From an uncultured Mycoplasmatota bacterium (GTDB lineage Bacteria; Bacillota_I; Bacilli_A; RF39; UBA660): a stretch of 64,000 nt of DNA. Shown one piece after another: positions 59,382 through 64,000 of this stretch (within the stretch, counting starts at the first letter, position 1; each line of letters starts with the position of its first letter). The position numbers were made by a program, and so were the translations under genes. Under the pieces are notes generated by a model. It was not told the DNA's origin. It saw only the letters and a program-made list of their open reading frames with translations, and ran no database searches. The DNA lies in assembly GCA_948434005.1 (NCBI GenBank), contig CAOJEH010000002.1:1-64000 (forward strand), read 5' to 3'.

Positions 59382-61040
59382 ATGAATAAAGAAGAAAGAC
59401 TACAGCTAGCAGATTTATTATTTCCAAATATTAAAAATGATGTATCATATTATGAAAATTTATATCCAAAAAGAGAATTAAATAAAGATAATATGATAAC
59501 TAGATATGGTCCAAGCCCAACTGGTAGTGTTCACTTAGGTAATTTATTTTCAGCCTTTTGTGATATGATATATGCCAATCAATCAAAAGGAAAATTTTTT
59601 CTAAGGATAGAAGATACCGATCAAAAAAGAGCAGTAGAAGGCGGGATAGAAAATATTACTGGTGTTTTAAAAGGTTTTAATATCATACCTGATGAAGGTT
59701 ATGATTATGGTGGAGATTATGGTCCATATCAACAAAGCAAAAGAACAGAAATATATCAAACATATATAAAAAAACTAATTATAGAAGGATATGCATATCC
59801 ATGTTTTATGACTGAAAAAGAGATTGCAACAATAAGAGAAGAACAAGAATTATTAAAAATAAAGATTGGAATATATGGCCATTATGCAGTTGATAGAGAT
59901 TTATCGTTAGATGAAATAAAAGAAAAACTAAGTAATAATGAAGATTACGTTATAAGGTTAAAATCACCAGGAGATGCTTCTAAACAAATAGAAATAATTG
60001 ATTGTATAAAAGGAAAAATGAAATTTCCTGAGCATGATGTTGATACAGTGTTATTAAAAAAAGACAAAACTCCGACATATCATTTTGCCCATGCAATAGA
60101 TGACCATTTAATGCATACAACTCATGTTATTAGAGGAGATGAATGGGTATCAAGCCTACCTTTACATATTCAATTATTTGAAGTATTAGGTTTTGAAAAA
60201 TTAAACTACGCTCATATCGCACCACTTACAATTAAAGATAAGGAAACAGGTACCATAAGAAAATTAAGTAAAAGAAAAGATCCATGGGCAGGTGCTAAAT
60301 ATTATAAAGAAGAAGGAATTCCAATAGAAGCACTTCATCTTTATCTAGCAACTATTGCTAATACAAATTTTGAGGAATGGTATTTAAATAACCAAGATAA
60401 AAAAATATCAGACTTTGAATTCAAATTTGATAAACAAGCTATTGGTGGAACATCATTTGATGAAGCAAAACTAAATAACATTTGCAAAACGTATTTTTCA
60501 AGAAAAAATGGAGAAGAGGTATATAACGAAACATTAGAGTATGCAAATAGTTTTGATAAAGATTATGCAATTTTATTAGAAAATAATAAAAGTAATATGA
60601 TTAAATTTTTAAATATAGAAAAAGATAGTGCAAGGCCAAGAAAAGATATAGCTAAATATAGTGACGTAAAAGAAGAGTTTTCATATGCAATAGATGAATT
60701 ATTTGAGAAAGAAGCTTATAGCAAATATGACGGAGATAAAAAATATGATACAGCTTTAATAGAAGAGTATCTAAAGATTCTAAATTTAGATTGCACTAAT
60801 GAAGAATGGTTCAATGATGTTAAAAATTTTGCTATAACTAATGGTTATGCAGGAAGTCCTAAGGATTATAAAAAAGAACCAGATAAATACAAAGGACACG
60901 TTGGAGATATTTGTGAGGCTATAAGAGTTATTGTAACAGGAAGAACAAAGTCACCTGATTTATTTTCAATATTAAAAATACTAGGAAAAGAAAGAATTAA
61001 AGATAGGATAAATTTATACAAAAAGATAGTTATAAGTTAA
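59382..61040 (+). CDS. gltX: Glutamyl-tRNA synthetase
   Basis: A 552-residue class I synthetase that charges tRNA with glutamate. HIGH-type motif PSPTGSVHLGNLFSAF, FLRIEDTDQKR, HAIDDHLMHTTHVIRGDEWVSS, and the KMSKS equivalent KLSKRKDP. It is longer than the Bacillus enzyme (about 485) and has a divergent, helical anticodon-binding end, the form found in many Clostridia and gut Bacilli. tRNA-Gln precedes and tRNA-Glu follows; in bacteria without GlnRS one enzyme charges both and GatCAB amidates Glu-tRNA-Gln. Whether this enzyme is non-discriminating cannot be told. GGAGAG precedes the ATG. Confidence 0.95.
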   Translation: MNKEERLQLADLLFPNIKNDVSYYENLYPKRELNKDNMITRYGPSPTGSVHLGNLFSAFCDMIYANQSKGKFFLRIEDTDQKRAVEGGIENITGVLKGFNIIPDEGYDYGGDYGPYQQSKRTEIYQTYIKKLIIEGYAYPCFMTEKEIATIREEQELLKIKIGIYGHYAVDRDLSLDEIKEKLSNNEDYVIRLKSPGDASKQIEIIDCIKGKMKFPEHDVDTVLLKKDKTPTYHFAHAIDDHLMHTTHVIRGDEWVSSLPLHIQLFEVLGFEKLNYAHIAPLTIKDKETGTIRKLSKRKDPWAGAKYYKEEGIPIEALHLYLATIANTNFEEWYLNNQDKKISDFEFKFDKQAIGGTSFDEAKLNNICKTYFSRKNGEEVYNETLEYANSFDKDYAILLENNKSNMIKFLNIEKDSARPRKDIAKYSDVKEEFSYAIDELFEKEAYSKYDGDKKYDTALIEEYLKILNLDCTNEEWFNDVKNFAITNGYAGSPKDYKKEPDKYKGHVGDICEAIRVIVTGRTKSPDLFSILKILGKERIKDRINLYKKIVIS

Positions 61041-61047
61041 TATATAG

Positions 61048-61076
61048 CCATTCCTAAAATTAAGGAATGGTTTTTT
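61048..61076 (+). terminator. gltX terminator
   Basis: CCATTCCT (61048-61055) and AGGAATGG (61063-61070) form a perfect 8-bp stem with a 7-base loop and six T. Confidence 0.9.
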
Positions 61077-61090
61077 ATATAAATATAATA

Positions 61091-61119
61091 TTGTTTTAAA
61101 TTGTTTTTTATGTTATACT
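61091..61119 (+). promoter_or_regulatory. tRNA-Glu promoter
   Basis: TTGTTT (61091-61096), a 17-base spacer and TATACT (61114-61119). The -10 is the same hexamer as in the tRNA-Met promoter. Confidence 0.7.
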
Positions 61120-61139
61120 TACTATGTTAATTTAGAAAT

Positions 61140-61216
61140 GGCCTGTTGGTGAAGTGGCTTAACACACTGCCCTCTCAAGGCAGCATTCACGGATTCGAAT
61201 TCCGTACAGGCTACCA
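61140..61216 (+). tRNA. tRNA-Glu (CTC)
   Basis: A 77-base cloverleaf: acceptor GGCCTGT/ACAGGCT (first pair G-U), anticodon stem CTGCC/GGCAG with loop CTCTCAA (anticodon CTC), T arm ACGGA/TCCGT with TTCGAAT, encoded CCA. The layout resembles the Bacillus tRNA-Glu, which has TTC; the CTC form reads only GAG and is a less common extra isoacceptor in AT-rich genomes. Confidence 0.92.
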
Positions 61217-61225
61217 ATATGCAGT

Positions 61226-61246
61226 AAACCTTTTTAAGGTTTTTTC
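61226..61246 (+). terminator. tRNA-Glu terminator
   Basis: AAACCTT (61226-61232) and AAGGTTT (61236-61242) form a 7-bp stem with TTT loop and a T run. The rest of the gap to 61392 holds no gene that I can see. Confidence 0.82.
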
Positions 61247-61392
61247 TTTGTTTTTATGTAATTAAATATTATAAAATTTTACACTATATTTTACAAAAAT
61301 ATTTATTATAATTAAAAAGAAAATAATAGTTAATATTTTTTCTTGCAACTATCACAAAAATCAATTATATTTATTATAGAGGATGTGATTAA

Positions 61393-62286
61393 ATGGAAAA
61401 ATTGCATGACAAAAAGTATAAAACATTAATATCATTTTTTATGTTAACAATAGGAGCCATTTTATCTGCATATGCACTAGAAACTTTTCTAATTCCTAAT
61501 ACTATTTTAGATGGTGGTGCCACTGGAATTTCAATTATTATATCTAAACTAACAAGTATTCCATTAAGTTTTTTAGTTTTACTTTTAAATATACCACTCG
61601 TCTATATTGGTTATAAAAATATGGGAAAAGGTTTTCTAATTAGAGCTGTATATTCAATGTTAGTATTTTCTTTATTTTTGTCATACTTTGCATACTTTGA
61701 AAGTGTTACAGAACAAATTTTACTCGCAACAGTTTATGGTGGGGCATTATTAGGAGTAGGTGTAGGTTTAGTTATTCATTTTGGAGGTTGTATAGATGGA
61801 ACTGAGTCAGTTGCATTAGTAATCAGTAAAAAAACATCACTTTCTGTAGGGCAAGTAGTGCTAATATTCAATCTAATTATTTATTCAATTGCTGGTATAA
61901 TCTTTGGTATTGATAGAGCCATGTATTCATTACTTACATATTTTATTACTTTTAAAGTTATTGATTTTGTTTCTGAAGGAATAGATCAAACAAAATCAGC
62001 ACTTATTATAACTGAAAAAGGTACAGATATGGCAAATGAAATATTTAAAAGATTAGGAAGAACTGTAACAAAAATAAAAGGTAGTGGTTTAATAAGTGGC
62101 GAAAAAGAGGTTTTATATTGCGTGTTAACTAGAATGGAAGTATTTGAACTAAAAAAAATTTGTAATGAAATGGATGAAAGTAGTTTTATATCAATTTCAG
62201 ATGTATCCGAAATAATAGGAGATCACATTAAATCAAATAGAAAACCACGACGTTTTAAGAAAATAAAATCTACTAATAAGGAATGA
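61393..62286 (+). CDS. YitT family membrane protein (DUF161/DUF2179)
   Basis: A 297-residue protein with five or six spans in residues 10-195 (including GAILSAYALETFLIPNTILDGGATGISIIISKLT and GGALLGVGVGLVIHFGGCIDGTESVALVISKKT) and a C-terminal cytoplasmic DUF2179 domain (SALIITEKGTDMANEIFKRLGRTVTKIKGSGLISGEKEVLYCVLTRMEVFELKKIC). YitT proteins are widespread in Firmicutes; some are proposed to move small molecules, but none is settled. GGATGTG precedes the ATG. It lies four bases before the MBL gene. Confidence 0.92.
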   Translation: MEKLHDKKYKTLISFFMLTIGAILSAYALETFLIPNTILDGGATGISIIISKLTSIPLSFLVLLLNIPLVYIGYKNMGKGFLIRAVYSMLVFSLFLSYFAYFESVTEQILLATVYGGALLGVGVGLVIHFGGCIDGTESVALVISKKTSLSVGQVVLIFNLIIYSIAGIIFGIDRAMYSLLTYFITFKVIDFVSEGIDQTKSALIITEKGTDMANEIFKRLGRTVTKIKGSGLISGEKEVLYCVLTRMEVFELKKICNEMDESSFISISDVSEIIGDHIKSNRKPRRFKKIKSTNKE

Positions 62287-62290
62287 TAAT

Positions 62291-62815
62291 ATGGAAGTAA
62301 AAACTATAGTAACAGGTACCCTAGAAGAAAATTGCTATGTCTTAATAAAAGATGATAAATGCCTAGTAATAGATCCAGGTAGTGATTATTACAATATAAA
62401 AGAAGCAATCGGAGATAAAAAGGTGCTAGGTGTTTTAATAACTCATTCACACTTTGACCATGTAGGTGCTTTAAGAAACTTTTTATCAAAAAAAAGTGTT
62501 AAAATATTTAAAAAAAGTAATATGTTAGAAAAAGAATATGAAATAGGCGACTTTAAATTTTCTTGCATATATACACCAGGTCATTCAAGTGATTCAATAA
62601 CATTTTTCTTCAAAGAGATTAATGCAATGTTCGTAGGAGATTTTATATTTAAAGAAAATATAGGAAGATGTGACCTACCAACGGGAAGTTATAGTGAAAT
62701 GAAAAACAGCCTTGAAAAGATTAAAAAATATGATGATAGCATAATTATATATAATGGACATGGAGAACAGACCACATTAGGTTATGAAAAAGAAAATAAT
62801 CCATATTTTAACTAA
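62291..62815 (+). CDS. MBL-fold metallohydrolase (glyoxalase II-like)
   Basis: A 174-residue hydrolase with the zinc motif THSHFDHVGA (HxHxDH), then TPGHSSDSITFFF, FVGDFIF and IYNGHGEQTTLG. It resembles YqgX/GloB-type hydrolases but is shorter than the usual 200-210 residues, with a compact middle. A role on thioesters is possible. It follows the YitT gene by four bases. The C-terminus (YNGHGEQTTLGYEKENNPYF) is typical of the family. Confidence 0.88.
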   Translation: MEVKTIVTGTLEENCYVLIKDDKCLVIDPGSDYYNIKEAIGDKKVLGVLITHSHFDHVGALRNFLSKKSVKIFKKSNMLEKEYEIGDFKFSCIYTPGHSSDSITFFFKEINAMFVGDFIFKENIGRCDLPTGSYSEMKNSLEKIKKYDDSIIIYNGHGEQTTLGYEKENNPYFN

Positions 62816-62824
62816 GGAGTATTT

Positions 62825-63388
62825 ATGAAAATAGAAATAAAAGAAATAAAAAATTCCTATAAATTTTATAACGAAATCTATGGAATTTTAAAAATGTATT
62901 CAAAAAAATTATATAATAATCCCCATAAGAAAATAATTCCTCTTACTACTAGTTATTTATGGTATTGTATCCTTTGTATAGCTGCTATTGCATATATTTT
63001 AATATTTTTAATCATAACTAAATATTCTAATGTAATGTTAGTTTTTATAGGTATATTATTTATGTGTTTTATATTTGGGTTAGCAAGACTAATAGGTACT
63101 ATAAAAGCCATTAAATCATTAGTAAATAGAAAAACTGATTCAATATTTTCTATTAATAAAGATTCTGTATCACTAGAAAACAATGTAGTAAAACAAAAGA
63201 ATGAATTACTATGGAGTGATATCAATTATATTTTAGTAGGGAAATATTCAATCGGTTTTATGCCAAAAAAAGAAAGTGATAGAAAAGTAGCGATTTATTG
63301 TAGTATTGATTATATAGATAAAATAATTAAGGTATTAGAAAAATATAAAAAGCAAGATTTATTAAGAAAAAATATAAACTCAAATTAG
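62825..63388 (+). CDS. Two-span membrane protein, YcxB-like end
   Basis: A 187-residue protein with two adjacent spans (about 42-63 and 68-90) and a C-terminal soluble part (DSIFSINKDSVSLENNVVKQKNELLWSDINYILVGKYSIGFMPKKESDRKVAIYCSIDYIDKIIKVLEKYK) that looks like the YcxB-like or bacterial PH-type domain. Function unknown. AAGGAG precedes the ATG. Domain call is tentative. Confidence 0.72.
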   Translation: MKIEIKEIKNSYKFYNEIYGILKMYSKKLYNNPHKKIIPLTTSYLWYCILCIAAIAYILIFLIITKYSNVMLVFIGILFMCFIFGLARLIGTIKAIKSLVNRKTDSIFSINKDSVSLENNVVKQKNELLWSDINYILVGKYSIGFMPKKESDRKVAIYCSIDYIDKIIKVLEKYKKQDLLRKNINSN

Positions 63389-63442
63389 TAGAATTTTCTT
63401 AATAATCATGATATATTATATATAAGTAAAGTAGGTGTAGAT

Positions 63443-63757
63443 ATGTATATTGATTTGATTATATTTATAATATTACTAGTATTAGTAATAATGTTTTTTA
63501 AAAGGTTTTCATCATTTGTATTCTTTGTTGCTATATTCGATATGATACTTAGAATACTAACATTCTTTAAAAACAATATTCCTCTGCCAGATGTTTCAGC
63601 TTTGATAGATAAATATATACCTTCAGGAATACTAGGTATTATTGATAGATATTCATCTGGAGTAATTCAAACAATTCTTAATTGGTGCTATGTAATTATA
63701 ATGATTATATTCTTATGTTACATATGCAAAATATTCTTTAAAAAGAAAAAAATTTAA
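63443..63757 (+). CDS. Small membrane protein, unknown
   Basis: A 104-residue protein with hydrophobic segments at about 3-18, 24-42 and 78-98, and a short central polar stretch (LPDVSALIDKYIPSGILGIIDRYSSG) resembling an amphipathic or re-entrant part. No family recognised. GTAGGTG precedes the ATG. A terminator overlaps its stop region. Confidence 0.72.
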   Translation: MYIDLIIFIILLVLVIMFFKRFSSFVFFVAIFDMILRILTFFKNNIPLPDVSALIDKYIPSGILGIIDRYSSGVIQTILNWCYVIIMIIFLCYICKIFFKKKKI

Positions 63758-63777
63758 GTAGCGTAAGCTACTTTTTT
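63756..63777 (+). terminator. Intrinsic terminator
   Basis: AAGTAGC (63756-63762) and GCTACTT (63767-63773) form a perfect 7-bp stem with GTAA loop and a T run. Confidence 0.88.
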
Positions 63778-63826
63778 ATTGACTTAACAATTATAATATA
63801 ATATATTATCAAAAGGAGCTGGTATA

Positions 63827-64000
63827 ATGGATAGAGAACAATTGCAGAGAATAATAGATAATTTTGAAGATTATAGAAATATCGATATTAAAGATTTATT
63901 TTCTATAAATAATGCAATATTAGATATCATTTTAAAATGCGATTCAGAATATCAAAATATATTAATTAATATGTATAAATATTCAGAAGAGCAAAAGAGA
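63827..64000 (+). CDS. Start of an unknown gene, cut by the window end
   Basis: A frame starts at ATG 63827 after AAAGGAG and stays open for 58 codons to the end of the window (DREQLQRIIDNFEDYRNIDIKDLFSINNAILDIILKCDSEYQNILINMYKYSEEQKR). The visible part is soluble, acidic and helical. Too little is present to name it. Confidence 0.65.
   Translation, partial: MDREQLQRIIDNFEDYRNIDIKDLFSINNAILDIILKCDSEYQNILINMYKYSEEQKR

Noticed and set aside
1-64000. Mollicutes genetic code with TGA as tryptophan
   Set aside because: Several well-identified genes end at TGA (for example 2032, 47949, 48380, 62286) and tryptophans are encoded by TGG, so the standard code applies.
1-64000. CRISPR array or cas genes
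   Set aside because: No regularly spaced repeats of 24-40 bases and no Cas-like protein were found.

Overview
The window is AT-rich, uses the standard genetic code (TGA is a stop for several genes, for example those ending at 2032, 47949 and 48380), and encodes low-GC Firmicutes proteins throughout: ComN/SecDF, a bifunctional RelA/SpoT, RbgA, and BceAB-type transporters. Nearly all genes lie on the + strand. The housekeeping half is compact, with very short gaps, short hairpin terminators that often overlap stop codons, and several proteins I do not recognise. Together this suggests an uncultured gut Bacilli or Mollicutes-like lineage with a standard code. That placement is an inference; no marker such as 16S rRNA is present.

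Region 1, about 1-35.4 kb, is an integrative conjugative element of the Tn1549/CTn4 type. Its left end lies outside the window. The conjugation module (0.7-13.8 kb) holds a MOBP-type relaxase, PcfB, an ArdC-like protein, a VirD4 coupling ATPase, a Maff2 pilin-like protein, a VirB6/TrbL channel protein, a PrgI/VirB3-like protein, a VirB4 ATPase and a membrane-anchored protein with a C39-like peptidase. The cargo (13.9-27.1 kb) is almost entirely directed at the cell envelope or antimicrobial peptides: a response regulator-ABC-ABC-histidine kinase operon, two related GntR-ABC-ABC cassettes, a CPBP protease, a GNAT acetyltransferase and a BceAB-BceRS module. Each of the four transporter units carries a recognisable candidate operator. 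A decaying stretch (27.2-29.4 kb) follows, with a nonsense-broken kinase gene and a frameshifted small membrane protein gene. Next come a sigma-like factor, a structured non-coding island, a MazF toxin with an unusual partner, and three serine recombinase genes. The first recombinase is only a catalytic domain and lacks the catalytic serine. The second has its ribosome binding site and start codon buried in a 12-bp complementary pairing.

Region 2, 35.4-64 kb, is chromosome. The element abuts rbgA, whose promoter and first residues may come from the element. Then follow rnhB (fused to a degenerate nucleotidyltransferase-like domain), topA, xerC, comN, secDF, rel, dtd, an AI-2E-type permease, murC, an SDR, an unusual ClpX-like AAA+ protein, tRNA-Met, an SGNH-carbamoyltransferase-SxtJ-like operon, tRNA-Gln(CTG), gltX, tRNA-Glu(CTC), a YitT transporter and an MBL-fold hydrolase. 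The order resembles two Bacillus blocks (rbgA-rnhB-dprA-topA-trmFO-xerC and comN-secDF-recJ-apt-relA-dtd) joined together, with dprA, trmFO, recJ and apt absent and unrecognised genes at two of those positions.

The most unusual items are the RNase HII fusion, the recombinase start-site sequestration, the structured island at 29.9-30.3 kb, the element/rbgA junction, the serine-less recombinase-like protein and the ClpX-like protein with a novel N-terminal region.
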